From Klebsiella grimontii (GTDB lineage: Bacteria > Pseudomonadota > Gammaproteobacteria > Enterobacterales > Enterobacteriaceae): a stretch of 64,000 bases of DNA. The stretch is from positions 39,854-103,853 of the forward strand of contig NZ_FZTC01000003.1 of the NCBI RefSeq assembly GCF_900200035.1, given 5' to 3'. The notes beneath the pieces are model-generated. The model was not told the origin of the DNA. It did not search any database and worked only from the letters and a program-made list of their open reading frames with translations. A program made the position numbers and the translations under genes. Positions within the stretch are counted from its first letter, which is position 1, and each line of letters begins with the position of its first letter. This document shows, piece after piece, positions 53,687 through 63,995 of this stretch.

Positions 53687-55555
53687 ATGAGCACTGATAA
53701 TAAACAATCGCTGCCGGCAATAACGCTGGCGGCAATCGGCGTGGTATACGGCGATATCGGCACCAGCCCACTGTATACACTTCGTGAATGTCTGTCAGGC
53801 CAGTTTGGCTTTGGCGTTGAGCGTGATGCTGTTTTTGGCTTCCTGTCGCTCATTTTCTGGCTGTTAATTTTCACCGTATCGCTCAAGTACATCACCTTCG
53901 TGATGCGGGCAGATAACGCCGGTGAAGGTGGGATCCTGACGTTAATGTCGCTGGCGGGGCGTAATACCTCCGCACGTGCGACATCGGTACTGGTGATCCT
54001 TGGGCTTATCGGCGGCAGCTTCTTTTATGGCGAGGTAGTGATTACGCCTGCCATCTCGGTGATGTCGGCGATAGAAGGGCTGGAAATTATCGCTCCCGAC
54101 CTGGATACCTGGGTTGTGCCCATCTCCATTATTGTTCTGACGCTATTATTCGCCATTCAAAAGCACGGTACCAGCATGGTGGGCAAGCTGTTCGCGCCGA
54201 TTATGCTGATCTGGTTCCTGCTGCTGGCGGTGCTGGGGGCGCGCAGTATCTTCGCTAACCCGGAGGTGCTGCAGGCGCTGAACCCGTATTGGGCGGTTCA
54301 TTTCTTCCTTGAATATAAAACCGTTTCGTTTGTGGCGCTGGGGGCGGTGGTGCTGTCAATCACCGGCGTGGAAGCGCTGTATGCCGATATGGGGCATTTC
54401 GGTAAATTACCGATTCGCCTGGCCTGGTTTTCGGTGGTATTGCCTTCGCTGGTGCTGAACTACTTTGGCCAGGGGGCGCTGCTGCTCAAACACCCGGAAG
54501 CAATTAAAAACCCGTTCTTTCTGCTGGCGCCGGAGTGGGCGCTGATTCCGATGCTGATTATTGCCGCCCTGGCGACGGTTATCGCTTCCCAGGCGGTTAT
54601 CTCCGGCGTCTTCTCCCTGACTCGTCAGGCGGTGCGTCTGGGATACCTGTCGCCGATGCGTATTATTCATACCTCGGAAATGGAGTCCGGGCAGATTTAC
54701 ATCCCGTTTATCAACTGGCTGCTGTATATCTCGGTGGTCATCGTAATTGTTAGCTTTGAGCACTCCTCTAATCTGGCGGCGGCGTACGGTATTGCGGTGA
54801 CGGGAACGATGGTGCTGACCACCATTCTGTTCACGACGGTGGCGCGCCAAAACTGGCACTGGAATAAGTTTGTTGTGGCGCTGCTGCTGGTGGCTTTTAT
54901 GTGCATTGATGTTCCGCTCTTCTCCGCGAACCTCGATAAAATCGTCTCCGGCGGCTGGCTGCCTCTGACCCTCGGTCTGGTGATGTTTACCATTATGACG
55001 ACCTGGAAGAGCGAGCGTTTCCGCCTGCTGCGTCGGATGCATGAGCATGGTAACTCTCTGGAAGCGATGATCTCTTCGCTAGAAAAATCGCCGCCGGTTC
55101 GCGTGCCGGGTACCGCTGTTTATATGTCCCGGGCGCTGAACGTGATTCCTTTTGCTCTGCTACACAACCTGAAGCATAACAAGGTGCTGCACGAGCGGGT
55201 GATTTTGCTGACGCTGCGTACCGAAGATGCGCCGTACGTACATAACGTGCGGCGCGTGCAGATTGAGCAGATTTCGCCGTCGTTCTGGCGCGTCGTTGCC
55301 AGCTACGGCTGGCGCGAAACGCCGAACGTCGAAGAGGTTTTCCACCGCTGCGGGCTGGAAGGCCTGAGCTGCCGGATGATGGAGACCTCCTTCTTTATGT
55401 CGCATGAGTCGTTGATCATCGGCAAGCGGCCGTGGTATCTGCGCCTGCGCGGCAAGCTGTATCTGCTGCTGCAGCGCAACGCCCTGCGAGCGCCGGACCA
55501 GTTCGAAATCCCGCCTAACCGGGTTATTGAGCTCGGCACTCAGGTTGAGATCTGA
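53687..55555 (+). CDS. kup: Low-affinity potassium transporter Kup
   Basis: Kup (TrkD) is a K+:H+ symporter of the KUP/HAK family used at acidic pH. The 622-residue protein has the family signature [18 protein letters not shown] (about 18-35), roughly twelve membrane helices to residue 430, and a cytoplasmic C-terminal domain ending [12 protein letters not shown]. The gene diverges from ravA over a 218-base gap and is followed by an intrinsic terminator. Monocistronic. Confidence 0.97.
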   Translation: MSTDNKQSLPAITLAAIGVVYGDIGTSPLYTLRECLSGQFGFGVERDAVFGFLSLIFWLLIFTVSLKYITFVMRADNAGEGGILTLMSLAGRNTSARATSVLVILGLIGGSFFYGEVVITPAISVMSAIEGLEIIAPDLDTWVVPISIIVLTLLFAIQKHGTSMVGKLFAPIMLIWFLLLAVLGARSIFANPEVLQALNPYWAVHFFLEYKTVSFVALGAVVLSITGVEALYADMGHFGKLPIRLAWFSVVLPSLVLNYFGQGALLLKHPEAIKNPFFLLAPEWALIPMLIIAALATVIASQAVISGVFSLTRQAVRLGYLSPMRIIHTSEMESGQIYIPFINWLLYISVVIVIVSFEHSSNLAAAYGIAVTGTMVLTTILFTTVARQNWHWNKFVVALLLVAFMCIDVPLFSANLDKIVSGGWLPLTLGLVMFTIMTTWKSERFRLLRRMHEHGNSLEAMISSLEKSPPVRVPGTAVYMSRALNVIPFALLHNLKHNKVLHERVILLTLRTEDAPYVHNVRRVQIEQISPSFWRVVASYGWRETPNVEEVFHRCGLEGLSCRMMETSFFMSHESLIIGKRPWYLRLRGKLYLLLQRNALRAPDQFEIPPNRVIELGTQVEI

Positions 55556-55561
55556 TTATCT

Positions 55562-55588
55562 AAGGCCCTTCTTGATGAAGGGCTTTTT
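55562..55588 (+). terminator. kup terminator
   Basis: GCCCTTC at 55565-55571 pairs with GAAGGGC at 55577-55583 around TTGAT, followed by TTTTT. It lies 9 bases after the kup stop. Confidence 0.85.
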
Positions 55589-55627
55589 GTTTTTCTCAGC
55601 GCTTCTTCCTTTCTTTCACCTGCGTTG

Positions 55628-55719
55628 CGAAACGTTTCGATGACGATCACAATTCTCACATCTGGTGATGGTTTTCTGTTCTCTTATTGCTAATACTAAT
55701 ACCAGCGAAACGTTTCGCT
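55628..55719 (+). promoter_or_regulatory. rbs operon control region with two RbsR-type palindromes
   Basis: AGCGAAACGTTTCGCT at 55704-55719 is a perfect LacI-family palindrome 18 bases upstream of rbsD and matches the E. coli RbsR operator. A second palindrome with the same core, CGAAACGTTTCG, is at 55628-55639. Their centres are 78 bases apart. A TAATAC -10-like element lies between them at about 55691. Binding by the RbsR encoded at the operon's end is expected for the proximal site. Confidence 0.75.
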
Positions 55720-55737
55720 AATGGAGCAAAAGAGAAA

Positions 55738-56157
55738 ATGAAAAAAGGTACCGTCCTCAATGCTGATATTTCGTCGGTTATCTCCCGTCTGGGTCATACC
55801 GATACGCTGGTGGTTTGCGACGCTGGTTTACCGGTTCCCCGCAGCAGCACGCGTATTGATATGGCGTTAACCCACGGGGTGCCCTCCTTTATGCAGGTTC
55901 TGGAGGTGGTGACGAGCGAAATGCAGGTTGAAGCGGCTATCCTCGCGGAAGAGATTAAAACCCTTAATCCGCAGCTCCACGCGACGTTGCTCAATCACCT
56001 TGAGCAGCTGCAGCAGCACCAGGGAAACACCATTGAAATTCGTTACACCAGTCATGAGCAGTTTAAAAAAGAAACCGCAGACAGTCAGGCGGTGATTCGC
56101 AGCGGGGAGTGTTCCCCGTATGCGAACGTTATTCTCTGTGCCGGCGTGACGTTCTGA
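55738..56157 (+). CDS. rbsD: D-ribose pyranase RbsD
   Basis: RbsD converts beta-pyranose to beta-furanose ribose, the form used by the kinase. Starting at the ATG 55738 ([20 protein letters not shown]) the protein has 139 residues, as in E. coli. The active-site histidine is H20, with conserved VCDAGLPVP and a C-terminal [14 protein letters not shown]. It is the first gene of rbsDACBKR and directly follows the RbsR operator; upstream in-frame codons fall within the promoter. Confidence 0.96.
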   Translation: MKKGTVLNADISSVISRLGHTDTLVVCDAGLPVPRSSTRIDMALTHGVPSFMQVLEVVTSEMQVEAAILAEEIKTLNPQLHATLLNHLEQLQQHQGNTIEIRYTSHEQFKKETADSQAVIRSGECSPYANVILCAGVTF

Positions 56158-56167
56158 GGTCGCCGAT

Positions 56168-57673
56168 ATGGAAGCCTTATTGCAATTAAAAGGGATCGAT
56201 AAAGCGTTCCCTGGCGTCAAGGCGCTCTCCGGCGCCTCGCTAAATGTCTATCCGGGCCGCGTGATGGCGCTGGTCGGCGAGAACGGCGCCGGTAAGTCCA
56301 CCATGATGAAGGTGCTGACCGGTATTTACGCCCGCGATGCCGGTTCGCTGCTGTGGCTGGGGAAAGAAACCACCTTCAACGGTCCTAAATCTTCTCAGGA
56401 AGCCGGAATTGGCATCATCCACCAGGAGCTCAACCTGATCCCGCAGCTGACGATTGCCGAGAACATTTTCCTCGGTCGTGAGTTTGTGAATCGCTTTGGC
56501 AAAATTGACTGGAAGACGATGTACGCCGAAGCCGACAAGCTGCTGGCAAAGCTGAATCTACGTTTTAACAGCCAGAAGCTGGTGGGCGATTTATCGATCG
56601 GCGATCAGCAGATGGTCGAGATCGCTAAAGTGCTGAGCTTTGAGTCGAAGGTCATCATTATGGATGAACCCACCGACGCGCTAACCGATACCGAGACCGA
56701 ATCCCTGTTCCGCGTGATCCGCGAACTGAAATCGCAGGGGCGCGGTATTGTCTATATCTCTCACCGTATGAAAGAGATCTTCGAAATTTGCGATGACGTC
56801 ACGGTCTTTCGCGATGGGCAGTTTATCGCCGAGCGCGAAGTGGCCAGCCTGGATGAAGATCTGCTGATTGAGATGATGGTAGGCCGCAAGCTGGAGGATC
56901 AGTATCCGCGTCTGGACAAAGCGCCGGGCGCGGTTCGCCTTAAGGTCGACAACCTGTGCGGCTCAGGCGTGGAGAATATCTCCTTTATTCTGCGCCAGGG
57001 TGAAATTCTCGGCGTCGCCGGGCTGATGGGCGCCGGGCGTACCGAACTGATGAAGGTGCTGTACGGGGCGCTGCCGCGCAGCAGCGGCTCGGTTACCCTT
57101 GATGGGCGCGAAGTTGTCGCTCGTTCTCCGCAGGATGGCCTGGCCAACGGCATTGTTTACATCTCCGAAGACCGCAAGCGCGATGGTTTAGTGCTCGGCA
57201 TGTCGGTTAAAGAGAATATGTCGCTAACCGCGCTGCGTTACTTCAGCCGCGGCGGCGGTAGCCTCAAGCATAAAGATGAACAGCAGGCGGTAAGTGATTT
57301 TATCCGCCTGTTTAATGTGAAAACGCCGTCGATGGAGCAGGCTATTGGGCTGCTTTCGGGCGGTAACCAGCAGAAGGTGGCGATCGCCCGCGGGTTGATG
57401 ACCCGACCGAAGGTGCTGATCCTTGATGAACCGACCCGCGGCGTCGACGTCGGCGCGAAGAAAGAGATCTACCAGCTGATTAACCAGTTTAAAGCCGAAG
57501 GCCTGAGCATCATTCTGGTCTCTTCGGAGATGCCGGAAGTGCTGGGCATGAGCGATCGCATCATGGTGATGCATGAAGGGCATCTCGGCGGTGAATTCAC
57601 ACGCGAGCAGGCCACCCAGGAAGTATTGATGGCTGCCGCTGTGGGCAAGCTTAACCGTGTGAATCAGGAGTAA
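56168..57673 (+). CDS. rbsA: Ribose ABC transporter ATP-binding protein RbsA
   Basis: RbsA energises ribose import. The 501-residue protein consists of two fused ATPase domains. The first has Walker [10 protein letters not shown] near residues 38-46, signature LSIGDQQM and MDEPTDAL. The second has a degenerate P-loop ([10 protein letters not shown] near 284) but intact LSGGNQQK and [11 protein letters not shown], the normal asymmetry of sugar importers in this class. It lies 10 bases after rbsD and 5 bases before rbsC. Confidence 0.97.
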   Translation: MEALLQLKGIDKAFPGVKALSGASLNVYPGRVMALVGENGAGKSTMMKVLTGIYARDAGSLLWLGKETTFNGPKSSQEAGIGIIHQELNLIPQLTIAENIFLGREFVNRFGKIDWKTMYAEADKLLAKLNLRFNSQKLVGDLSIGDQQMVEIAKVLSFESKVIIMDEPTDALTDTETESLFRVIRELKSQGRGIVYISHRMKEIFEICDDVTVFRDGQFIAEREVASLDEDLLIEMMVGRKLEDQYPRLDKAPGAVRLKVDNLCGSGVENISFILRQGEILGVAGLMGAGRTELMKVLYGALPRSSGSVTLDGREVVARSPQDGLANGIVYISEDRKRDGLVLGMSVKENMSLTALRYFSRGGGSLKHKDEQQAVSDFIRLFNVKTPSMEQAIGLLSGGNQQKVAIARGLMTRPKVLILDEPTRGVDVGAKKEIYQLINQFKAEGLSIILVSSEMPEVLGMSDRIMVMHEGHLGGEFTREQATQEVLMAAAVGKLNRVNQE

Positions 57674-57678
57674 AAAAG

Positions 57679-58644
57679 ATGAATAACCCGGCTGTTTCTG
57701 GTCGTCGCTACTTCACAAAAGCGTGGCTGATGGAGCAAAAATCGCTGATAGCCCTGCTGGTGCTGATTGCGATTGTTTCGACCATGAGCCCCAACTTTTT
57801 TACCGTGAATAACCTGTTCAATATCCTGCAGCAAACTTCAGTTAACGCCATTATGGCGGTAGGGATGACGCTGGTTATCCTGACCTCGGGCATCGACCTG
57901 TCCGTCGGTTCCCTGCTGGCGCTGACCGGCGCGGTTGCCGCGTCAATTGTCGGAATTGAGGTTAACGCGCTGGTGGCCGTAGCCGCTGCGCTGGCGTTAG
58001 GGGCGGCAATTGGCGCCGTGACCGGCGTGATTGTGGCGAAAGGGCGCGTCCAGGCATTTATCGCCACGCTGGTGATGATGCTGCTGCTGCGCGGCGTGAC
58101 GATGGTTTATACCAACGGTAGCCCGGTGAATACCGGTTTTACCGATAATGCCGATCTGTTTGGCTGGTTCGGGATTGGTCGTCCGCTGGGGATCCCAACG
58201 CCGGTGTGGATTATGGCGATCGTCTTCCTGGCCGCCTGGTACATGCTGCACCATACCCGTCTGGGCCGTTATATCTACGCCCTCGGCGGTAACGAGGCGG
58301 CAACGCGTCTTTCCGGCATCAGCGTCAATAAAGTTAAGATCATAGTCTATTCTTTGTGCGGCATGCTGGCCTCGCTGGCCGGCATTATTGAGGTCGCGCG
58401 TCTCTCCTCCGCGCAGCCGACGGCGGGCACCGGATATGAACTGGATGCGATTGCGGCGGTGGTGCTGGGGGGGACCAGCCTCGCGGGCGGTAAAGGGCGT
58501 ATTGTCGGCACGTTGATTGGCGCGTTGATCCTTGGCTTTCTGAACAACGGACTGAATTTATTAGGCGTTTCATCCTATTACCAGATGATCGTGAAAGCGG
58601 TGGTTATTTTGCTGGCGGTACTGGTAGATAACAAGAAGCAGTAA
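57679..58644 (+). CDS. rbsC: Ribose ABC transporter permease RbsC
   Basis: RbsC homodimerises to form the membrane pathway of the ribose importer. The 321-residue product has eight to ten membrane helices and the class signature GIDLSVGSLLALTGAVAAS (about 74-92), with GGNEAATRLSGISVNKVK as the cytoplasmic coupling loop. Full E. coli length. It is 5 bases downstream of rbsA and 27 bases upstream of rbsB. Confidence 0.97.
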   Translation: MNNPAVSGRRYFTKAWLMEQKSLIALLVLIAIVSTMSPNFFTVNNLFNILQQTSVNAIMAVGMTLVILTSGIDLSVGSLLALTGAVAASIVGIEVNALVAVAAALALGAAIGAVTGVIVAKGRVQAFIATLVMMLLLRGVTMVYTNGSPVNTGFTDNADLFGWFGIGRPLGIPTPVWIMAIVFLAAWYMLHHTRLGRYIYALGGNEAATRLSGISVNKVKIIVYSLCGMLASLAGIIEVARLSSAQPTAGTGYELDAIAAVVLGGTSLAGGKGRIVGTLIGALILGFLNNGLNLLGVSSYYQMIVKAVVILLAVLVDNKKQ

Positions 58645-58671
58645 CTGAGAACTCTACAGGACATCTTAACT

Positions 58672-59562
58672 ATGAATATGAAAAAACTGGCGACCCTGGT
58701 CTCTGCTGTAGCGTTAAGTGCGACCGTAAGCGCAAACGCGATGGCAAAAGACACTATCGCTCTGGTTATCTCAACCCTTAACAACCCATTCTTTGTCTCT
58801 CTGAAAGAGGGTGCGCAAAAAGAAGCGGATAAACTTGGCTATAACCTGGTGGTTCTGGATTCACAGAACAACCCGGCCAAAGAGCTGGCTAACGTTCAGG
58901 ATTTAACCGTCCGCGGCACCAAACTGCTGCTGATCAACCCAACGGATTCCGATGCGGTGGGTAATGCCGTGAAGCTGGCTAACCAGGCGAAAATTCCGGT
59001 TATCACCCTCGACCGTCAGGCATCAAAAGGTGATGTGGTTAGCCATATCGCGTCTGATAACGTGCTGGGCGGCAAAATGGCCGGTGACTATATCGCCAAA
59101 AAAGTCGGCGAAAACGCGAAGATCATTGAACTACAGGGCATTGCCGGGACGTCCGCGGCGCGCGAGCGTGGCGAAGGTTTCCAGCAGGCCGTGGCTGCGC
59201 ATAAGTTTAACGTGCTGGCCAGCCAGCCGGCAGATTTTGACCGTACTAAGGGCCTGAACGTCATGCAGAACCTGCTGACGGCGCATCCGGATGTACAGGC
59301 GGTATTTGCCCAGAATGATGAAATGGCGCTGGGCGCGCTGCGTGCGCTGCAAACGGCAGGCAAATCTGATGTGATGGTTGTTGGATTTGACGGCACTCCG
59401 GATGGCGAAAAAGCGGTAAATAGTGGCAAACTGGCAGCGACCATCGCCCAGTTACCGGAGCAGATCGGCGTGAAAGGCGTTGAGACAGCCGATAAAGTGC
59501 TGAAGGGCGAAAAAGTGGAGACCAGCTATCCGGTTGAGTTGAAACTGGTCATTAAGCAATAA
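58672..59562 (+). CDS. rbsB: Ribose-binding periplasmic protein RbsB
   Basis: RbsB delivers ribose to RbsAC and, in E. coli, to the chemoreceptor Trg. The 296-residue precursor has a Sec signal cleaved after about residue 25 (NAMA), then [19 protein letters not shown], the typical first strand and ligand loop of type I sugar-binding proteins. Hinge and ligand residues are in [19 protein letters not shown] and [12 protein letters not shown] stable hairpin follows before rbsK, which is expected to favour rbsB expression over downstream genes. Confidence 0.97.
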   Translation: MNMKKLATLVSAVALSATVSANAMAKDTIALVISTLNNPFFVSLKEGAQKEADKLGYNLVVLDSQNNPAKELANVQDLTVRGTKLLLINPTDSDAVGNAVKLANQAKIPVITLDRQASKGDVVSHIASDNVLGGKMAGDYIAKKVGENAKIIELQGIAGTSAARERGEGFQQAVAAHKFNVLASQPADFDRTKGLNVMQNLLTAHPDVQAVFAQNDEMALGALRALQTAGKSDVMVVGFDGTPDGEKAVNSGKLAATIAQLPEQIGVKGVETADKVLKGEKVETSYPVELKLVIKQ

Positions 59563-59620
59563 TGTGCGATTCGGATCGGCGACGGTCCGAGGGACAACAT
59601 AATAAAGAAAAGCAGGGCAT

Positions 59621-59643
59621 GCGCCACCGGATTCCGGTGGCGC
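59621..59643 (+). repeat. Perfect palindromic hairpin between rbsB and rbsK
   Basis: GCGCCACCGGA and TCCGGTGGCGC form an 11-base perfect stem around one base at 59632. There is no T run, so it is more likely an mRNA-stabilising or processing structure than a full terminator. In E. coli the rbsB 3' region yields the small RNA RbsZ; whether this one does is unknown. Confidence 0.7.
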
Positions 59644-59663
59644 GATTTCCGGGAATATTGATT

Positions 59664-60593
59664 ATGAAAACCGCAGGCAAACTTGTCGTCCTTGGCAGTA
59701 TCAACGCCGATCACATCCTTAATCTCGACGCCTTCCCTACGCCCGGTGAAACCGTCACCGGTCATCATTATCAGGTCGCTTTCGGCGGTAAAGGCGCAAA
59801 CCAGGCGGTTGCCGCCGGACGCAGCGGGGCAAATATATCCTTTATCGCCTGTACCGGCGATGACGATATTGGCGAACGCGTTCGTCGTCAGCTGGAAAGT
59901 GATAATATCGACGTCGCGCCGGTCAGGGCCGTTGCCGGAGAATCAACCGGCGTGGCGCTGATTTTTGTTAACGCTGAAGGTGAAAACACCATCGGTATTC
60001 ACGCCGGCGCTAACGCCGCGCTCTGCGTTGCGCAGGTTGATGCGGAAAAAGAGCGTATTGCCAGCGCGCAGGCGCTGCTGATGCAGCTGGAATCGCCGCT
60101 GGAAAGCGTACTGGCGGCGGCGAAAATCGCTCACCAGAATCAAACCTCGGTCATACTCAATCCTGCTCCGGCGCGTGAATTGCCGGATGAACTGTTAACG
60201 CTGGTGGATATTATTACCCCTAACGAGACCGAAGCGGAAAAGCTTACCGGCGTGCGCGTGGAAAACGATGAGGATGCGGCAAAAGCCGCTAAAGTGCTCC
60301 ATGATAAAGGTATTGGTACGGTGATCATTACGCTTGGCAGCCGTGGCGTATGGGCGAGCAGCGAAGGTAACGGTCGTCGGGTTCCGGGGTTTAAAGTGCA
60401 GGCGGTTGACACCATTGCCGCTGGCGATACCTTTAATGGCGCGCTGGTCACCGCGCTGCTCGAAGGTCGCGAACTGGCGGAGGCAATTCGTTTTGCCCAT
60501 GCAGCCGCGGCTATCGCCGTCACCCGAAAAGGGGCTCAGCCCTCCGTGCCCTGGCGAAAAGAAATAGACGAATTTTTACGTCAACAGGGGTAA
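59664..60593 (+). CDS. rbsK: Ribokinase RbsK
   Basis: RbsK phosphorylates ribose to ribose-5-phosphate. The ATG at 59664 gives 309 residues (MKTAGKLVVLGSINADHILN), the E. coli length; the frame extends upstream into the rbsB-rbsK gap but has no homology there. PfkB-family signatures are GGKGANQAVAA (about 42-52) and DTIAAGDTFNGALV, with the catalytic aspartate in AAGD. It lies 3 bases upstream of rbsR. Confidence 0.97.
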   Translation: MKTAGKLVVLGSINADHILNLDAFPTPGETVTGHHYQVAFGGKGANQAVAAGRSGANISFIACTGDDDIGERVRRQLESDNIDVAPVRAVAGESTGVALIFVNAEGENTIGIHAGANAALCVAQVDAEKERIASAQALLMQLESPLESVLAAAKIAHQNQTSVILNPAPARELPDELLTLVDIITPNETEAEKLTGVRVENDEDAAKAAKVLHDKGIGTVIITLGSRGVWASSEGNGRRVPGFKVQAVDTIAAGDTFNGALVTALLEGRELAEAIRFAHAAAAIAVTRKGAQPSVPWRKEIDEFLRQQG

Positions 60594-60596
60594 CGC

Positions 60597-61589
60597 TTGG
60601 CCACCATGAAGGATGTAGCCCGCATCGCGGGCGTTTCCACTTCGACGGTTTCTCATGTCATTAACAAAGATCGTTTCGTTAGCGAAGCGATTACCGCTAA
60701 AGTCGACGCCGCGATTAAAAGCCTGAACTACGCGCCGTCCGCGCTGGCGCGCAGCCTCAAATTAAATCAAACCCGCACCATAGGTATGCTCATTACCGCC
60801 AGTACCAATCCGTTTTATTCGGAGCTGGTGCGCGGCGTGGAGCGCAGCTGCTTCGAGCGGGGTTATAGCCTGGTGCTGTGTAATACCGAAGGCGATGAGC
60901 AGCGCATGAACCGTAATCTGGAGACGCTGATGCAAAAGCGCGTCGATGGTTTACTGCTGTTGTGCACTGAAACGCATCAACCTTCGCCGGAGATTATGCA
61001 GCGTTACCCTTCTGTTCCGACGGTGATGATGGACTGGGCGCCGTTCGACGGCGATAGCGATCTGATTCAGGATAACTCTCTGCTGGGCGGCGATATGGCG
61101 ACGAAGTATCTGATCGACCAGGGCTATACGCGAATTGCCTGTATTGCGGGTCCGCTGGATAAAACGCCTGCCCGGCTGCGCCTGGAGGGGTATCAGGCAG
61201 CGATGGCTCGGGCCGGACTCACGGTACCTGAAGGATATGTGATTAGCAGCGATTTTGAGTTTGGCGGCGGATTTAGCGCCATGCAGAAGCTGCTGACCCT
61301 CTCAGCGTTGCCGCAGGCGGTGTTTATCGGTAACGATGCGATGGCGGTGGGCGCCTACCAGGCCCTTTATCAGGGCGGGCTGCGCATCCCTCAGGATATG
61401 GCGCTGGTAGGCTATGACGACATTGAACTGGCGCGCTATATGACGCCGCCGTTAACCACGATTCATCAACCGAAAGATGAACTGGGCGAGCTGGCCATCG
61501 ATGTGCTGATTCACCGCATGGCCGATCCGGGGCAAAAACAGCAGCGCGTGCAGTTAACCCCCGAGCTGGTGGTCCGCGGTTCAGCCTAA
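60597..61589 (+). CDS. rbsR: Ribose operon repressor RbsR
   Basis: RbsR is a LacI-family repressor of rbsD-K, released by ribose. The frame begins at a rare TTG codon (60597-60599, [12 protein letters not shown]), giving 330 residues as in E. coli; an internal ATG three codons later is the alternative. The helix-turn-helix is [19 protein letters not shown] at 5-23, followed by the hinge and a periplasmic-binding-like ribose domain. Its 3' end overlaps convergent hsrA by 4 bases. Confidence 0.95.
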   Translation: MATMKDVARIAGVSTSTVSHVINKDRFVSEAITAKVDAAIKSLNYAPSALARSLKLNQTRTIGMLITASTNPFYSELVRGVERSCFERGYSLVLCNTEGDEQRMNRNLETLMQKRVDGLLLLCTETHQPSPEIMQRYPSVPTVMMDWAPFDGDSDLIQDNSLLGGDMATKYLIDQGYTRIACIAGPLDKTPARLRLEGYQAAMARAGLTVPEGYVISSDFEFGGGFSAMQKLLTLSALPQAVFIGNDAMAVGAYQALYQGGLRIPQDMALVGYDDIELARYMTPPLTTIHQPKDELGELAIDVLIHRMADPGQKQQRVQLTPELVVRGSA

Positions 61590-62983
61590 CGCTTGTGCCG
61601 CTCCTTAATCAGGTTGCGGCCATCTTTTGCTCTTAATAAGGTAAATACCAGCGCCGATACCACGGTGATTGCCCCCATGGTAATAAAGGTGTAGTGGAAC
61701 TGTTCAATGGTATTTGCGCTATCGAATCCTTCATAAAAACGCAGCACCGCTGCGCTAACAGCGACCCCGAGGCTAATCGACAGCTGCTGGGTAACGGCCA
61801 ACATGCTGTTGCCGCTGCTGGCGTTGTCATCGGTTAAATCGGCGAGCGTGATGGTATTCATTGAGGTGAACTGGGTGGACATCGCCATGCCCAGAATGAA
61901 TAGCGGCAGCAGCAGCATCCAGATCGACATATCCGGAGATTGCAGCGAAAACTGAGCGATCATCAGGCCGATAAATATCGTGACCCCGACCAGCGTTTTA
62001 CGGTAACCAAACCAGCGAAGTATCTGGGTGACGGTTGATTTAGCAATAATCGAACCAATAGCCGTAGGCGCTATCATGCAGCCGGCGATAATCGCCGGAT
62101 AACCGAAGCCAACCTGTAACATCAGCGGCATCAGGAATGGAACGCAGCCGGTACCCAGGCGCGTGGCCAGGTTCCCCGCGATCCCGACAGAGAAGGTATG
62201 TGTCTTAAATAAAGAAAGCGAAATGAGCGGTGTGGGATGACGGCGAGCGTGGCGAATATAGGCCCACAGTAAAATGATGCTCAGAGCGATAACGGCCAGA
62301 GCCATCCATGTGGCGACAATTTTCTCACCAAACAGCTCGATTCCGCTAGAGAACAGCACCAGGCTCAGGCCAAACAGGATAAAACCGAGCGTGTCGAAGC
62401 GGCGACGCGGCGTGGTGAAATCCGGCATATATTTGCGGGCATACACGATCCCGATAATACCGATGGGAATATTAATCAGGAAAATCCAGTGCCAGCTGGC
62501 CCAGGTCACCAGTACGCCGCCGAGCACGGGGCCGAGGATAGGGCCGACCAGTCCAGGCATCGTGACGAAGTTGAGTACCGGCAGCAGTTCGCTGCGCGGA
62601 TAGGCGCGCAGTAACGCCAGCCTCGCTACTGGCATCATCATTGCCCCGCCGATGCCCTGAATGACGCGGAAGATAACCAGTTCCATTAGCGAGTTTGACA
62701 GGGCGCAGGCAAGAGAACCGAGTGTGAACAGGCTGACGGCGATGATAAATACTTTCCGCGTGCCGAAACGGTCGGCCAGCCAACCGCTGACCGGAATAAG
62801 CATAGCCACCGTCAGCGTATAGCTGATGATGGCCGATTGCATCGCTAGCGGTGAACGGTTGAGGCTATGGGCGATAGCGGGAAGGGCTGTATTCAGAATG
62901 GTGGCGTCGAGCGCCTGCATAAAAAAAGCCATCGCTGCGATCCATGGCAGCCCGGCCATACTGCGGCCTTTCTTTTTGGTCAT
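61586..62983 (-). CDS. hsrA: MFS transporter HsrA (DHA2 family)
   Basis: The 465-residue protein is a fourteen-helix drug:proton antiporter-type MFS carrier and matches the family at this locus in E. coli (475 residues). MFS motif A is [13 protein letters not shown] after helix 2 (about 67-79), and motif C is in [15 protein letters not shown]. The physiological substrate is unsettled; overproduction in E. coli was linked to homocysteine tolerance. Divergent partner none; yieP lies immediately upstream on the same strand with a 3-base gap, so the two form one unit. Confidence 0.9.
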   Translation of the reverse strand: MTKKKGRSMAGLPWIAAMAFFMQALDATILNTALPAIAHSLNRSPLAMQSAIISYTLTVAMLIPVSGWLADRFGTRKVFIIAVSLFTLGSLACALSNSLMELVIFRVIQGIGGAMMMPVARLALLRAYPRSELLPVLNFVTMPGLVGPILGPVLGGVLVTWASWHWIFLINIPIGIIGIVYARKYMPDFTTPRRRFDTLGFILFGLSLVLFSSGIELFGEKIVATWMALAVIALSIILLWAYIRHARRHPTPLISLSLFKTHTFSVGIAGNLATRLGTGCVPFLMPLMLQVGFGYPAIIAGCMIAPTAIGSIIAKSTVTQILRWFGYRKTLVGVTIFIGLMIAQFSLQSPDMSIWMLLLPLFILGMAMSTQFTSMNTITLADLTDDNASSGNSMLAVTQQLSISLGVAVSAAVLRFYEGFDSANTIEQFHYTFITMGAITVVSALVFTLLRAKDGRNLIKERHKR

Positions 62984-62986
62984 TCG

Positions 62987-63697
62987 TTACCCTTGCGATT
63001 TGTCGGAATGATTGGGGGCACTCAGCAACGCCTGGCAGGCGCTAAGCGCTCGCGAGCCGTCGCTATCCAGAATGGCATCAACGATTGCCTGATGCAGATC
63101 CAGCTTCACCACTTCATTCTGCGTAATTGACGTGAAGTAGGTGTGATAGACCGAATGAAATAAAGAGGCGAAAGAGATCAGGAAAGGGTTACCGCTCATT
63201 TCATATATATGTTCATGCCAGGCCATATCGACTTCAATCCAGCGCTCGCGCTGAAAGTTCCTCTTTAGCTCAACCATCTCCTCCATCAAGGCGTTAAGCT
63301 GGGCCTTTTGCTCCGGCGAGCCTGACGTTGACGCCAGAAAACAGGCTTGAGGTTCCAGGCTGCCGCGCATAACGAGGAAATGGCTGACAACATCAGAGAA
63401 GTTATCTTCTGTTAACCACCAGGCCAGGAGTTCTTTATCGAGGAAGTTCCAGCTGCTGCGCGGCATCACCCGCGTACCGATGCGTGGCCGTGGTAAAAGC
63501 ATACCTTTTGCCGTTAGCGTCTTCACCGCTTCACGCACGGCCGTGCGGCTCACGCCAAACTGCTCGCCCAGCTCCATCTCGCCGGGAAGGATACTTTCTG
63601 GCTGATATTCACCGGTCAAAATTTTTTGAGCTAGCTTCTCCGCTAATACCCAGGAGATATTCTTTTGTGCCGCCAACTGCTGTGCGCTTAAAGACAT
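62987..63697 (-). CDS. yieP: GntR/FadR-family regulator YieP
   Basis: The 236-residue product has an N-terminal winged helix (ELGEQFGVSRTAVREAVKTLTAKG, about 46-69) and a C-terminal all-helical FCD ligand-binding domain with the metal/ligand histidines in MAWHEHIYEMSGN and LDLHQAIVDAI. It is near-identical in plan to E. coli YieP, whose targets are not well defined. It is the first gene of a two-gene unit with hsrA, which it may control. Confidence 0.93.
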   Translation of the reverse strand: MSLSAQQLAAQKNISWVLAEKLAQKILTGEYQPESILPGEMELGEQFGVSRTAVREAVKTLTAKGMLLPRPRIGTRVMPRSSWNFLDKELLAWWLTEDNFSDVVSHFLVMRGSLEPQACFLASTSGSPEQKAQLNALMEEMVELKRNFQRERWIEVDMAWHEHIYEMSGNPFLISFASLFHSVYHTYFTSITQNEVVKLDLHQAIVDAILDSDGSRALSACQALLSAPNHSDKSQG

Positions 63698-63847
63698 ACA
63701 TGCCGTTCCTTTCTCTTTTTTACCTTACCAGTATGCCATCTGACGGCTTGCTTCGTTGGTTAAAACGGCAAAACGCCGGTTTTTTGCTACATTACGCGCC
63801 GTAATGATGAAAAAAGAGGCGGTTGAAAAGTTTTTTGCATTTAGCCC

Positions 63848-63995
63848 TTGTCACTTCGGAATAACTCCCTATAATGCGCCTCCACTGACACGGAACAACG
63901 GCACGCAAGCCGCCGGGTCAGCGGGATTCAGCGATGAATACCGACAGAGAAAAGCGAAATTAAACGCTTGACTCTGAATGAGGAAAGCGTAATAT
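63848..63995 (+). promoter_or_regulatory. P1 and P2 promoters of an rRNA operon beyond the right edge
   Basis: P1: TTGTCA at 63848-63853 and TATAAT at 63870-63875 (16-base spacer), followed by a GCGCC-type discriminator and preceded by an A/T-rich UP-like stretch (AAAAGTTTTTTGCATTT). P2: TTGACT at 63968-63973 and TAATAT at 63990-63995 (16-base spacer), also with GC discriminator. The pair, 120 bases apart, is the standard enterobacterial rrn arrangement, and E. coli has rrnC in this position. The 16S gene itself lies outside the window. Confidence 0.9.

Noticed and set aside
55640..55660. CRP site upstream of rbsD
   Set aside because: Only the TCACA half matches in this stretch; the other half is poor, so I do not call it although CRP control of rbs is known in E. 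coli.
63762..63786. Possible terminator (CGGC...GCCG followed by T run) upstream of the rrn promoters
   Set aside because: The stem is only about four base pairs, and no plus-strand transcript is expected to reach it.
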